Positions 30,905 through 38,706 of a stretch of 39,069 nucleotides of DNA are shown here, piece by piece. The translations under genes were made by a program, and so were the position numbers. The notes beneath the pieces were generated by a model. The model was not told the origin of the DNA. It did not search any database and saw only the letters and a list, made by a program, of their open reading frames with translations. Source of the DNA: a virus; IMG/VR virus record IMGVR_UViG_3300032215_000091, positions 1 through 39,069 of that record; one strand, given 5' to 3'. Each line of letters begins with the position of its first letter. The stretch's first letter is position 1.

Positions 30905-31390
30905 TTACGTTTTTTTATTATTAGCTAGTATAGACTTTAGTAGTTCATTGCGGTCTACTAAGTTACCTTCTCCTAATGGAGTAGACTCAATTTCTTCAGT
31001 TTTACTGGCTATCTTATGGTCTAATTGTGCTTTCTTTAATTGTAAATCAAGCATTTTTAGCTTTTTATTAATTTTTGCAGTCTTTGCTGTGATAGCATGT
31101 CCGAGCATACTGCTTGCACTATTGAATATCTCGGCTGCAAAACGACTATCTACTTGCATACCCAAATCCATTAAGTCTTTATAGCTGTCTGTAGCTGTTT
31201 TAGCTAACTCATCCATCTCAGTATCACTAGCTTCTAAGCCACGCACTTGCGGTAATGCGTTCTCAATCTTGGATAATGTATCATATGCCTCAGTGGTTAT
31301 GATATCTATCTCGGCATGCTGTATCATTTCCTCATTTACTGAGGAATTGTCTTCTTCTAATTCAAATAATTCAGTTAGTTTTTTGGTCAT
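30905..31390 (-). CDS. Probable small terminase subunit (gp16-like)
   Basis: This 161-aa helical protein has an acidic N-terminus, a central helix pair (QVRGLEASDTEMDELAKTAT, DSYKDLMDLGMQVDSRFAAE) and a long C-terminal coiled coil (KINKKLKMLDLQLKKAQLDH). The central DSRFAAEIFNSASSML stretch and overall helix plan resemble the gp16 packaging subunit of T4-like phages, where a helical core forms rings. The neighbours gp4-like nuclease, tail tube and sheath support a virion-assembly role. The large terminase is not in the window. Confidence is moderate because the family has low similarity. The start codon lies in a hairpin at 31389-31411. Confidence 0.6.
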   Translation of the reverse strand: MTKKLTELFELEEDNSSVNEEMIQHAEIDIITTEAYDTLSKIENALPQVRGLEASDTEMDELAKTATDSYKDLMDLGMQVDSRFAAEIFNSASSMLGHAITAKTAKINKKLKMLDLQLKKAQLDHKIASKTEEIESTPLGEGNLVDRNELLKSILANNKKT

Positions 31391-31411
31391 ACTGCTTCCA
31401 TATAGCAGTAT
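31389..31411 (-). promoter_or_regulatory. Start-codon hairpin overlapping late promoter
   Basis: It is a 7-bp stem (ATACTGC / GCAGTAT) with a 9-nt loop. The right arm holds two bases of the start codon, and GGAAG is in the loop and stem edge. The left arm lies in the late promoter, so a late transcript starting near 31403 would be free of it. Confidence 0.68.
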
Positions 31412-31416
31412 TTATT
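31409..31416 (-). promoter_or_regulatory. Late-type promoter box AATAAATA
   Basis: It overlaps the stop of the gp4-like gene and lies 18 nt from the ATG at 31390. Confidence 0.6.
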
Positions 31417-31852
31417 ACTTGTTTTTGCCGTTGTAAAACAAGTCATTTTCTGTAACTACACGGAAACTAAACCCCTGTGCTTTACAGTATGCATTGGCTG
31501 CTTGCCACTTAGAATGATTAATTGCAACTATCATCTTGTCTCTTGCATTTGCCACTTTGCTTTCAATAAGACTTTGCTTTTTAGGTTTGATTTCAACTAC
31601 TTCTGCTATTGTCTTACCGTATTTGTTTTGATATACAATGAAAAAGTCAGGAATGTATGTCGTTACTTTACCTGTAAATGGATGACGATATGGTATTCTG
31701 ATTGACTCACTTGCCCATTTAAGTACACTTTTGTTATTATCACAGAACATCATGAATGTCATTTCCCAACCTGATCTGAATCTAGGTTTACCGTTCCCTA
31801 TATATTTTTCTGGGTTTTGTACTTCAAAAATGCCTTGAGCAAATTTACTCAT
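31415..31852 (-). CDS. gp4: Head completion nuclease (gp4-like, TnsA-type)
   Basis: This 145-aa protein shows the gp4 layout of T4-like phages: GIFEVQNPEKYIGNGKPRFR, SGWEMTFMMFCDNNKSVLKW, then the nuclease core with E in SESIRIPYRHP, the PDF motif (YIPDFFIV) and EIKPKKQ. The last two match the catalytic D and ExK of TnsA/restriction-type endonucleases. gp4 acts in head completion after packaging. It overlaps the upstream 116-aa gene by 4 nt. Confidence 0.86.
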   Translation of the reverse strand: MSKFAQGIFEVQNPEKYIGNGKPRFRSGWEMTFMMFCDNNKSVLKWASESIRIPYRHPFTGKVTTYIPDFFIVYQNKYGKTIAEVVEIKPKKQSLIESKVANARDKMIVAINHSKWQAANAYCKAQGFSFRVVTENDLFYNGKNK

Positions 31853-32199
31853 ACTACTATGTTACGTTGAACGGGTTGATTAGGTGTTGGTAACTGTGTT
31901 ATACCATACAACGTTGCATTTGATTTCATTGTATTAAGATAATAAGCCATTTCACCAGTAACTTCAAATGTAGGTTTACCTTTGAAGTTATCTAACAATT
32001 CAAGTACTGATATTCCTGTTGCGGCAGAAATTCTAAACAGATATAAAGTAAAATTACTTGCTATTGTATTAGTATCAGATATTGTTCTAAAATAACTATA
32101 AACAATATCATACTCAGAGCCATTAATATTCAATGAATCATTGAAAACTTCATCAAATGTTTTAATTGTATTCTTACTAGAGTCTACTGTATTTGCCAT
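31849..32199 (-). CDS. Hypothetical tail-region protein
   Basis: In this 116-aa, mostly helical protein the stretch YDIVYSYFRTISDTNTIASN, then ISVLELLDNF, then EMAYYLNTMKSNATLYG is distinctive. It lies between the gp4-like and tube-fold genes in what looks like a virion-morphogenesis block. No function is assigned. No clear ribosome site precedes the ATG, which follows the upstream stop by 4 nt, so reinitiation is likely. Confidence 0.68.
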   Translation of the reverse strand: MANTVDSSKNTIKTFDEVFNDSLNINGSEYDIVYSYFRTISDTNTIASNFTLYLFRISAATGISVLELLDNFKGKPTFEVTGEMAYYLNTMKSNATLYGITQLPTPNQPVQRNIVV

Positions 32200-32203
32200 A
32201 ATA

Positions 32204-33322
32204 TTATTTCACTGTTGATGGGTTGTTTGTGCTATTTTTCCCAGAAGGAAATAATGCCTTAGCACCATTTTGTGCTTGTTGTGTTACTGCCGGTGCCACG
32301 TAACTTCTTACATCATTCTTTATAGCATTGACAATACCAGATTTACTGTTAAATGTTTGTGCTATGCCACCTGCTTTTTTTAGTGCACCTAAATAATTAC
32401 CATTCTCTATATCAGATAGTACACCACCTGCGCTATCTAACAGTCCATTAGGACCCATTATACTTGAAGAGGTTGCTGTACCTAATGGGCTTGGTGTTTT
32501 ATCATACCCGCCACCTGTAACAAAATCATCAGTAGTAGCATTGCCACCGCCACCGCCTTTAATTAAGGCTTTGCCATCAAGACCGCCTTCATAATATTTT
32601 ACTGTTTCGTATGCAATGGTCATGGTGTTAGTCATTGTACCATTACCTTGATTATAGTCATAGTTATCGTGTTTGAAACTTGTAATGATAGGATTAATTA
32701 ACTGATAACAAACAAAACTATTTTGATTAAAACCATATATGTTAATTACGTTAAAGAAATCTTGTTTAAAACCGTCACCGTTTTCACTGCGACTACCATC
32801 ATAACCCCAAGAAATACCTTCATTGGCTGTATCTAAATTTTTATAAATGTTTCGTTGTTGATTTGGTTTAATTTTTTGACTTGTTTTAGTTTTACCATCA
32901 GTTGTAAAATTACCAGGATCTTTATAGTTGTATGTATAGTAGTTGTACCACATGTTACGCACAGTGTTTGCGTTATCATCATGGAATGTTATATTGATAT
33001 CACTATATTTGATTTTGGTTTGTACTACACGCTTACGATTATATTGATTCATTATATGTGTATCAAACGTATAACTAGGTAAGTCAATTGATTTTACTGT
33101 TAATCCATAGGGAATATTTAGTGCATTTAACTGTGGATTTATATCAAAGTATACGTGGAATAGAAACTTGAATTTAGGGCTGTTTGCATACCCTGCTGTT
33201 CTGAATGTAGTTGACGCATGTTGGTAATCACGTACATAGTCAGTACTAAAAAATCCCTTAGCAATTCCATGAATGAAACTACTAGGGGATTCTCCTATGA
33301 TTTGCTCAAAAAGACCAGCCAT
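32204..33322 (-). CDS. Tail-tube-fold baseplate protein (gp54-like candidate)
   Basis: This is a 372-aa protein. Residues about 45-240 have tail-tube features: KFLFHVYFDIN, IDLPSYTFDTHIMNQYNRKR, DINITFHDDNANTVRNMW and INPIITSFKHDNYDYNQGNG followed by TMTIAYETVKYYEG. These recur in gp19-type and tube-initiator proteins. The Gly-rich C-terminus is extra. Next to the true tube gene, a tube-initiator (gp54/gp48-like) role is plausible but not proven. It has a late box 10 nt from the ATG, leaving about a 5-nt leader and no ribosome site. Confidence 0.68.
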   Translation of the reverse strand: MAGLFEQIIGESPSSFIHGIAKGFFSTDYVRDYQHASTTFRTAGYANSPKFKFLFHVYFDINPQLNALNIPYGLTVKSIDLPSYTFDTHIMNQYNRKRVVQTKIKYSDINITFHDDNANTVRNMWYNYYTYNYKDPGNFTTDGKTKTSQKIKPNQQRNIYKNLDTANEGISWGYDGSRSENGDGFKQDFFNVINIYGFNQNSFVCYQLINPIITSFKHDNYDYNQGNGTMTNTMTIAYETVKYYEGGLDGKALIKGGGGGNATTDDFVTGGGYDKTPSPLGTATSSSIMGPNGLLDSAGGVLSDIENGNYLGALKKAGGIAQTFNSKSGIVNAIKNDVRSYVAPAVTQQAQNGAKALFPSGKNSTNNPSTVK

Positions 33323-33332
33323 TTGATATTGT

Positions 33333-33340
33333 TATTTATT
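33333..33340 (-). promoter_or_regulatory. Late-type promoter box AATAAATA
   Basis: It overlaps the first bases of the tube gene's stop region and lies 10 nt from the ATG at 33322. Confidence 0.55.
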
Positions 33341-33968
33341 AACTACCAAAACCAGTGACTGATGTACCAACACCTCTACCAATAGCAATACCAACACCAG
33401 CTGAATCAACTGGAGATTGTACTGCATTATCATAGCGAACTGTTAGTGCAATAGTAACTGCTTCATTTGTTGCATAGTTTAATGTATTATAGTTTACTGT
33501 TTGTAAGAAACATCCGTATAATTCCCATGTTTCTAATACACCAGGAGCACTTGCACCATTGTTACCATCAAGTACTTGATAACGAACTGTGAACTTATAG
33601 TCTTGTCCGCTTCCTGCACTTGCTTGATTAACAAAGTCCATTTGTTTCTGTAATTGTTGACCAACTAATTTAGCAACATTGCCTTGAGCATCATCACGTA
33701 AATTGATAGTAGTTGTCTGCCAATTATGTTTTCCAGCCAAATACAATGTTGAGTTGTAAATTGGTATTGTAATTTCCGTGAATTGTACTTGAGGTCTAGC
33801 AACATCAATAACTTGTTTTGTTAATTCTGATGTTGCGCCGCCTAATCCAAATCCATCAAACAATACTCTAAAGCGATATTGCAATTTAGGCATCAACAGA
33901 CCTTGGGCGCTAGGCGCATTGTCCGCCCCCACTGTCATGTTAAATAATGCCGCTGATACTGATGCCAT
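33339..33968 (-). CDS. gp19: Tail tube protein (gp19-like)
   Basis: In this 209-aa protein LMPKLQYRFRVLFDGFGLG, TKQVIDVARPQVQFTEITIP, TLYLAGKHNWQTTTINLRDD and VLETWELYGCFLQTVNYNTLNY are the typical strands of T4-type tail tube monomers. It should form hexameric rings inside the sheath. It directly follows the sheath gene, as 18-19 in T4. ATG has the best ribosome site in the window (AAGGAG, 8 nt upstream), fitting a highly made structural protein, and its own late promoter. Confidence 0.92.
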   Translation of the reverse strand: MASVSAALFNMTVGADNAPSAQGLLMPKLQYRFRVLFDGFGLGGATSELTKQVIDVARPQVQFTEITIPIYNSTLYLAGKHNWQTTTINLRDDAQGNVAKLVGQQLQKQMDFVNQASAGSGQDYKFTVRYQVLDGNNGASAPGVLETWELYGCFLQTVNYNTLNYATNEAVTIALTVRYDNAVQSPVDSAGVGIAIGRGVGTSVTGFGS

Positions 33969-33987
33969 GTTTATGTCTCCTTAAATA

Positions 33988-33995
33988 TATTTATC
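33988..33995 (-). promoter_or_regulatory. Late-type promoter box GATAAATA of the tail tube gene
   Basis: It is 19 nt from the ATG. The predicted leader begins just before AAGGAG. It lies immediately after the sheath stop codon. Confidence 0.72.
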
Positions 33996-36900
33996 TTATT
34001 TTAATTTAGCGATTCCACCAGTATTCAAAATACGAACTGGAATGTAAATAAATTCTGCTGCTTTGACTGGCTCGATTGCAATATCAATATACAATTCGTT
34101 ACGGTCGATACGGTCAGCAGTATTATTACTGTCATCACATACAACTAAGAAGTCATATAAACCACGTTTTGCAATTAAGTCAATAAACAATGTTTGTACA
34201 ACACCTTGAATTTGACTACGTGTTAGTGAATCGTTTGGTTCAAATACGAACGGACGAGCAACAACTTGTAGACGTTCACGGATATAACATACCAATCTAG
34301 CTACGTTAATACGATCCAATGCACTCATTGTGTCTTTACTTGTCTTGTTACCATAATTTAGTAAGCCAACTCCAGTAAAGAACGCCATTGGGTTAATCTG
34401 ATTTGTGTACAATACATCACGAATACTGTTACGATTCTTAACTACTTGGAACTCACCAGAACCCGCATCAATGTAACCTATATTAGTACAATTATCAATT
34501 GTACCGCGGCGTGTACCTGCTGGAGCTAACCAAGGATAAGCAATTGTATCGTTACGTAGTATTGTACGTAAAATCATATGACTTGCTGGAACAACAGCTT
34601 GTGCACCTGTCAAATCTGTAGCAATTCCACTTGGATAGAAAATACCCATGTATTCACTACGTCCTACCAATCCATCTTCACCAGTAGCAGTTGCATTCAT
34701 GGTGTTGTTAGCCCAGGCTGCAATTTCAGTAGCAGAGTCTGGTAAACGCATTGGTGTATCACCGATAACGAATGCAGTATTGTTTCTTTCATTACTTAAC
34801 TGAACCATGTCAGGCTGTAGTTCTGGATAACCAGGGCTTGCGATTAGATTTAAGAACGTATCTTCTTCACGCACTGCCATGTTAGTTCCGATCGCTGCCT
34901 TCATAGCTTGAACGATTAGATTACGTTGCGCCTTACGACCCATATAAGCTGATCCGTCTGATTTTAATCCGCTTACACTTACCCATGCATTATTTACAAT
35001 AGGTAATTGTCTATCTGGATATTTGGCTGCTGTAAACCAATCTTTCTTAAATGCTTTTACATTATAGCTTGAACGGCGTGTGTTGAATAACAACATACCC
35101 TGTGGGTATGAGGTTGCAACTGGTGCATCTAAATCTAAGTAGTTACTTGTTAACAATGATTTAGTTGTTGGGATAGGATCATTTATTGGATCAACGTCAC
35201 CTCGACCTGCCCAACGTGCATCAGCAAATAAAATACCGTTACTACTTGTTTGGTCGGTGTTATCAATCATAACCCATTTATCAACACCTTCAACTTGTTG
35301 CCAACGATATAGTGCTGGATAGTTTTCTAAATCATTGCTATCTAACCATAAATCACCATAATGCAATGCTGTTAATCCGTTGCTTTGTGTTTCAGGGGCA
35401 TCTGTTGCAATAATTACACCATTCACATCGGTTGCATTTGGTGAGGGGTTACCAGCAGATACCGGATGTCCTGTGCTTTCGTATGCTACGTTACGATAAC
35501 CTTTCCATACACCACCTCGTTGAACCATAATGTCAACTTGGTCAACTGCACTGTAATACCAGTTAGTATTTGTTGGAGGATTTGCGTAAGGAGCGCCTTC
35601 GTTAGCAATGTAGGTAATTCTCTTCCAGTTTGTTAATTGATACAAGTAACCCATATTAGGTGCACCTGATACATATGCCACAGACTGAATTGTAGTTGTA
35701 GTCGGTACTAATGTAATAACTTTAACTACTAAATCATGTGTACCGTTAGTACCAAATAAACTACTTCCTCTGACAGTGATTAAGTCACCAACTCCATAAC
35801 CTGTACCGCCAGAAACAACACTATTAACATTGTAATAATTACCAGTTACGCCAACATTGAATGATGCTCCCGAACCAGAATTATTAGATGAATATTGAGC
35901 TGCGGCAGTAGCGGTTGCCCCGGCAACAGTACCTTTTATAACTTTAGGATTTACACCTGGTTGAAAACCTGCCGTATTTAATACAGTTGAGTTAGTATTG
36001 TTACCTGCTAATCCCATTAATATTTCACCACCTGCAGTATGTGTTAACTGAATATAACCATTGACTACTTTAGCAGTTGTATAAGGAATATTTTGTTGTG
36101 TCCATGCGGTTACAAATTCATTTGGTCCAGGTGTCCCTACATTAGGTAATGTAACTGTATATACTGAAGAACCATTTATTGAATTAGGAACGCTTACTCC
36201 AACAATAAAACTAGAACCTGTAACAAATGTTGGATTTGGTGTTGTGCCAGTAACAATTGTAGGGCCTGCAAATGCTCTTTCATAGAAGTACATAGGACTT
36301 CCGGGAGATACTGCTTCATACGCAAAGTCACCAATCATTGTTCCAGCAACAATATTTTTACCACCAGTTGAATCTAATTTATAGTTAGCCTCATCAATGG
36401 AGCTAAAGACTGTTAGTTTCTTAGAAAGAAAAGCTCCTGCTTTTTTATTAAATTGTGATAACACTAAGTTTACACCACCACCTGCTGTACTGGTCTTAAT
36501 CCATACACTACCCGTTGGTCTTGGTGTATCTTGTTTTGATGTCCATAATGGCATTTGACTTGATGTACCGTATTGAACTGAAGGTTGCCAATAAGGTGCT
36601 GTTGAACTAATACCTAAGTAATCCGGATCTAAAATATTAGGTGAAGAAGCGTCGGCTGCGAAAGTCATTTTAGTGAATGGTTCTGGACTGCTTGAATAGA
36701 TACATAGACGTCCTTGAACAACATTAGCACTTAGATAAGAAATTCCTAAAGCGTTGATAGTATCTGAAACGTCAGATACAGTAGTTCCTCCACCGATAGT
36801 AACGGTAGCAGTAAACTCATCAATCCCATTTACATTATATGTAATAGAAAATATACCGTTTACTAATGAATTCAGCGGTACCGCCGAAATTACTGTTGGA

Positions 36901-37574
36901 ATAGACTTTTTCCATTCAGTTGAACCTAATCTTACCCATACATTACTTGGCGCTTTATACCAGTATTGTCCGTCATTGACTGGATTGCTGGATTCTTGGT
37001 ATTTTGCATTGATTGCATACTGTCCGATATTACCTAAACTAGTTATCGGAACATTATAACCGTCTAAATATTCATCTTCAGTTATTACAATAGGTCCTCT
37101 GTTTGTAAATTTTCCGGTCACCGCACTGAATTCATATATACCCCATTGCGAATTAGTTGAATCTAACCAATAAGTACCGTCTGCTGGATCACCTTTAGGA
37201 CGAACTAATGTTCCAACTAAACTACCCAAGTCAATGTCTGCACGTAGAACATAGCAACGATTAGAAATACCCATTAATGAGTAAGCAGCCAATAAGCCAT
37301 ATTCGTTTAATTCGTAACCATGAATTGGTGTTCCACCTGTTGTTTTGTAGAAGAACGGGTTACCAAACAATGTTACTAAGTCACGTTGACTTGTTACTTG
37401 ATATAATTTACCTGCATTTGCTGGGGTTGTTCCTGCTGCCACTGCTGTTCCGGCAGCATTTAATTTGTTTGTGGCGGTTGCTACCAATAATAGAGGTACT
37501 GAGTTGGACGCGGCTGGTAAGTATTGACTTTGGTCAATTATTGTTACTTGCGTGCCTGGTGATACTAATGCCAT
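33996..37574 (-). CDS. gp18: Enlarged contractile tail sheath protein (gp18-like)
   Basis: This 1192-aa protein is clearly longer than T4 gp18 (659 aa). The N-terminus (MALVSPGTQVTIIDQSQYLP, ASNSVPLLLVATATNK) and C-terminal 450 residues match the sheath family. The latter include GRKAQRNLIVQAMKAAIG, SALDRINVARLVCYIRERLQ, RGLYDFLVVCDDSNNTADRI and AEFIYIPVRI. Between about residues 130 and 740 are inserted beta-rich modules. One contains GGTGYGVGDLITVRG (near 590), a motif common in phage fibre and baseplate domains, and several YW-containing Gly/Asn-rich units (GTYWLDSTNSQWG, DGQYWYKAPSNVW) follow. These probably decorate the outside of the tail. ATG has AAGGAAA upstream. Confidence 0.93.
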   Translation of the reverse strand: MALVSPGTQVTIIDQSQYLPAASNSVPLLLVATATNKLNAAGTAVAAGTTPANAGKLYQVTSQRDLVTLFGNPFFYKTTGGTPIHGYELNEYGLLAAYSLMGISNRCYVLRADIDLGSLVGTLVRPKGDPADGTYWLDSTNSQWGIYEFSAVTGKFTNRGPIVITEDEYLDGYNVPITSLGNIGQYAINAKYQESSNPVNDGQYWYKAPSNVWVRLGSTEWKKSIPTVISAVPLNSLVNGIFSITYNVNGIDEFTATVTIGGGTTVSDVSDTINALGISYLSANVVQGRLCIYSSSPEPFTKMTFAADASSPNILDPDYLGISSTAPYWQPSVQYGTSSQMPLWTSKQDTPRPTGSVWIKTSTAGGGVNLVLSQFNKKAGAFLSKKLTVFSSIDEANYKLDSTGGKNIVAGTMIGDFAYEAVSPGSPMYFYERAFAGPTIVTGTTPNPTFVTGSSFIVGVSVPNSINGSSVYTVTLPNVGTPGPNEFVTAWTQQNIPYTTAKVVNGYIQLTHTAGGEILMGLAGNNTNSTVLNTAGFQPGVNPKVIKGTVAGATATAAAQYSSNNSGSGASFNVGVTGNYYNVNSVVSGGTGYGVGDLITVRGSSLFGTNGTHDLVVKVITLVPTTTTIQSVAYVSGAPNMGYLYQLTNWKRITYIANEGAPYANPPTNTNWYYSAVDQVDIMVQRGGVWKGYRNVAYESTGHPVSAGNPSPNATDVNGVIIATDAPETQSNGLTALHYGDLWLDSNDLENYPALYRWQQVEGVDKWVMIDNTDQTSSNGILFADARWAGRGDVDPINDPIPTTKSLLTSNYLDLDAPVATSYPQGMLLFNTRRSSYNVKAFKKDWFTAAKYPDRQLPIVNNAWVSVSGLKSDGSAYMGRKAQRNLIVQAMKAAIGTNMAVREEDTFLNLIASPGYPELQPDMVQLSNERNNTAFVIGDTPMRLPDSATEIAAWANNTMNATATGEDGLVGRSEYMGIFYPSGIATDLTGAQAVVPASHMILRTILRNDTIAYPWLAPAGTRRGTIDNCTNIGYIDAGSGEFQVVKNRNSIRDVLYTNQINPMAFFTGVGLLNYGNKTSKDTMSALDRINVARLVCYIRERLQVVARPFVFEPNDSLTRSQIQGVVQTLFIDLIAKRGLYDFLVVCDDSNNTADRIDRNELYIDIAIEPVKAAEFIYIPVRILNTGGIAKLK

Positions 37575-37627
37575 GTTAAATTTCCTTTATGTTATGATTG
37601 TGAGGGTTAACGCCCTAGTCGTATTAA

Positions 37628-37635
37628 TATTTAGC
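37628..37635 (-). promoter_or_regulatory. Late-type promoter box GCTAAATA of the sheath gene
   Basis: It lies in the divergent gap, 53 nt from the sheath ATG. CTAAATA is a variant also described for T4-like cyanophages. The leader includes a small AGGG/CCCT hairpin and AAAGGAAA. Confidence 0.55.
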
Positions 37636-37664
37636 AATAATACTAAAAAACGGGTGATTAGCGT

Positions 37665-37676
37665 ACCTTCGAAGGT
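37665..37676. repeat. 12-bp perfect palindrome in the sheath/HNH divergent gap
   Basis: ACCTTCGAAGGT is a perfect palindrome 7 nt before the plus-strand late box of the HNH-like gene. It could be a protein-binding site. Confidence 0.5.
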
Positions 37677-37682
37677 TCAAAC

Positions 37683-37690
37683 GATAAATA
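37683..37690 (+). promoter_or_regulatory. Plus-strand late-type promoter box GATAAATA
   Basis: It is the only ATAAATA I found on the plus strand and lies 4 nt before the ATG of the only late-looking plus-strand gene. Confidence 0.62.
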
Positions 37691-37694
37691 TAGT

Positions 37695-38036
37695 ATGAGA
37701 CCAATATGCAAGACGTGCGGAAAGAATAACACTGCTGTAAACTACAAACGTGACGGAGTAACACATTATCGCAGTATGTGTGATGAATGTGGTCGAAAGA
37801 AAAATAAGCTTAAGCCAAGAGAACCCGGTTGGCAAAAAGCCGGATACAAGAAAAAAATCAAATGTGATTTATGCGGCTTTAATAGTTTGTATCCTAGTCA
37901 AACCACTGTGTTTCATATAGACGGTAATCTAGAACATACCGAGTTTACTAATCTACGCACAATTTGTTTAAACTGTGTTGAAGTAATTAAAAGAAAAGAA
38001 GTTAACTGGCGTAGGGGAGATTTAGAAGTTGACTGA
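37695..38036 (+). CDS. Zinc-binding HNH-endonuclease-like protein
   Basis: This 113-aa protein has four CxxC motifs (C5-C8, C28-C31, CDLC near 57, CLNC near 94). Its core is VFHIDGNLEHTEFTNLRTI, then CLNC, which is the HNH arrangement of first His, Asn-rich turn and closing CxxC. The usual final His after the last CxxC is replaced by Val (CLNCVEV), so catalysis may be lost or altered. It could be a free-standing homing endonuclease or a DNA-binding regulator. Similar genes next to sheath genes occur in environmental T4-like phages. It reads on the plus strand against its neighbours, has no ribosome site, and its last 35 nt overlap the dNMP kinase gene tail to tail. Confidence 0.75.
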   Translation: MRPICKTCGKNNTAVNYKRDGVTHYRSMCDECGRKKNKLKPREPGWQKAGYKKKIKCDLCGFNSLYPSQTTVFHIDGNLEHTEFTNLRTICLNCVEVIKRKEVNWRRGDLEVD

Positions 38037-38649
38037 GGGTAGAATGTAAGTCATCAATTGATCCGTTATTATCAATTTGGTAATCGTAGTTTAGCCCTAC
38101 GCTGGAGTACTCACTAGCATGAATCTTTGCTTTGTCCAACTTAGCTTTGCTCAATGACCAAAGACTGTTCCCATCAGGTCCCTTATTAAATGCTTTTGCC
38201 GCATCATACCATTCAGGTTCAGGGCCTCTATTTGCTCGTAAAGTAATACCACCTGCACTTTTGATAGCATTAACTTCATTGAGAAACCTACAGTCGGTAA
38301 TAACAATATCATCTTTTGTTTGACGTAGTTTATTCTCTACGCTTGCTACCCAGATATCATCATGGAAGTTAGCACGGCATACTTCTGTACCCCATTGTTG
38401 TAGTACCCAGCGTGGTGTAAGTTCAGGTATGCCTAGTCGGTCACTCCACCAAGGATCAACTTGTTCACGCCATTTACGGCTAGATTTAGTTGTACCCTCA
38501 AGCATATCACGTTCCCAGCCAAAGACACTTGCTACTGCGTCTTTAAGACTAGCCGCAAAACTAATGCGTTTAAACTTATGGTTTGTTACTAGATAGTCGG
38601 CTATAGTATCTTTGCCGCTTCCGATTAATCCTGTTACACCTATAATCAT
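38002..38649 (-). CDS. Deoxynucleoside monophosphate kinase (T4 gp1-like)
   Basis: This is a 215-aa protein. MIIGVTGLIGSGKDTIADYL has the P-loop GLIGSGKD (7-14). WREQVDPWWSD, RWVLQQWGTEVCR and VITDCRFLNEVNAI are family motifs of phage dNMP kinases that phosphorylate dGMP, dTMP and modified dCMP for DNA synthesis. A longer frame (to 38691) exists, but GAGGAG lies 6 nt before the ATG at 38649, so that start is chosen. Upstream are a perfect inverted repeat with a TATAAT in it and a late-type box. It is the only nucleotide-metabolism gene here. Confidence 0.88.
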   Translation of the reverse strand: MIIGVTGLIGSGKDTIADYLVTNHKFKRISFAASLKDAVASVFGWERDMLEGTTKSSRKWREQVDPWWSDRLGIPELTPRWVLQQWGTEVCRANFHDDIWVASVENKLRQTKDDIVITDCRFLNEVNAIKSAGGITLRANRGPEPEWYDAAKAFNKGPDGNSLWSLSKAKLDKAKIHASEYSSVGLNYDYQIDNNGSIDDLHSTLSQLLNLPYAS

Positions 38650-38661
38650 ACATTCTCCTCT

Positions 38662-38682
38662 ATTAGTAATTATATTACTAAT
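38662..38682. promoter_or_regulatory. Operator-like perfect inverted repeat upstream of dNMP kinase
   Basis: The 9-bp arms ATTAGTAAT / ATTACTAAT surround a 3-nt centre. On the minus strand the centre forms TATAAT (38674-38669), a possible -10; the -35 position holds only a poor match. It lies between a late box and the GAGGAG ribosome site. Confidence 0.55.
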
Positions 38683-38698
38683 GTATGACATACGCTAG

Positions 38699-38706
38699 TA
38701 TTTAGG
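38699..38706 (-). promoter_or_regulatory. Late-type promoter box CCTAAATA
   Basis: It directly abuts the stop codon of the upstream virion-type gene and is 49 nt from the dNMP kinase ATG. Confidence 0.45.

Noticed and set aside
30905-31390. Capsid-targeting-like N-terminus MTKKLTELFE of the probable small terminase
   Set aside because: It is followed by LEED instead of a small residue, and a terminase subunit is not an internal head protein. Not counted in the set.
37606-37627. TAATACGACTAGGG near the sheath promoter, resembling part of a T7 promoter
   Set aside because: Six central bases of the T7 promoter are missing, it occurs once, and the late box fits better. Taken as chance.
37665-37682. 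T-loop-like GGTTCAAAC that might mark a tRNA
   Set aside because: No acceptor stem, D-arm or anticodon arm can be built around it.
38650-38691. Fourteen-codon longer start of the dNMP kinase
   Set aside because: The P-loop normally lies within the first 15 residues, and GAGGAG sits 6 nt before the ATG at 38649.
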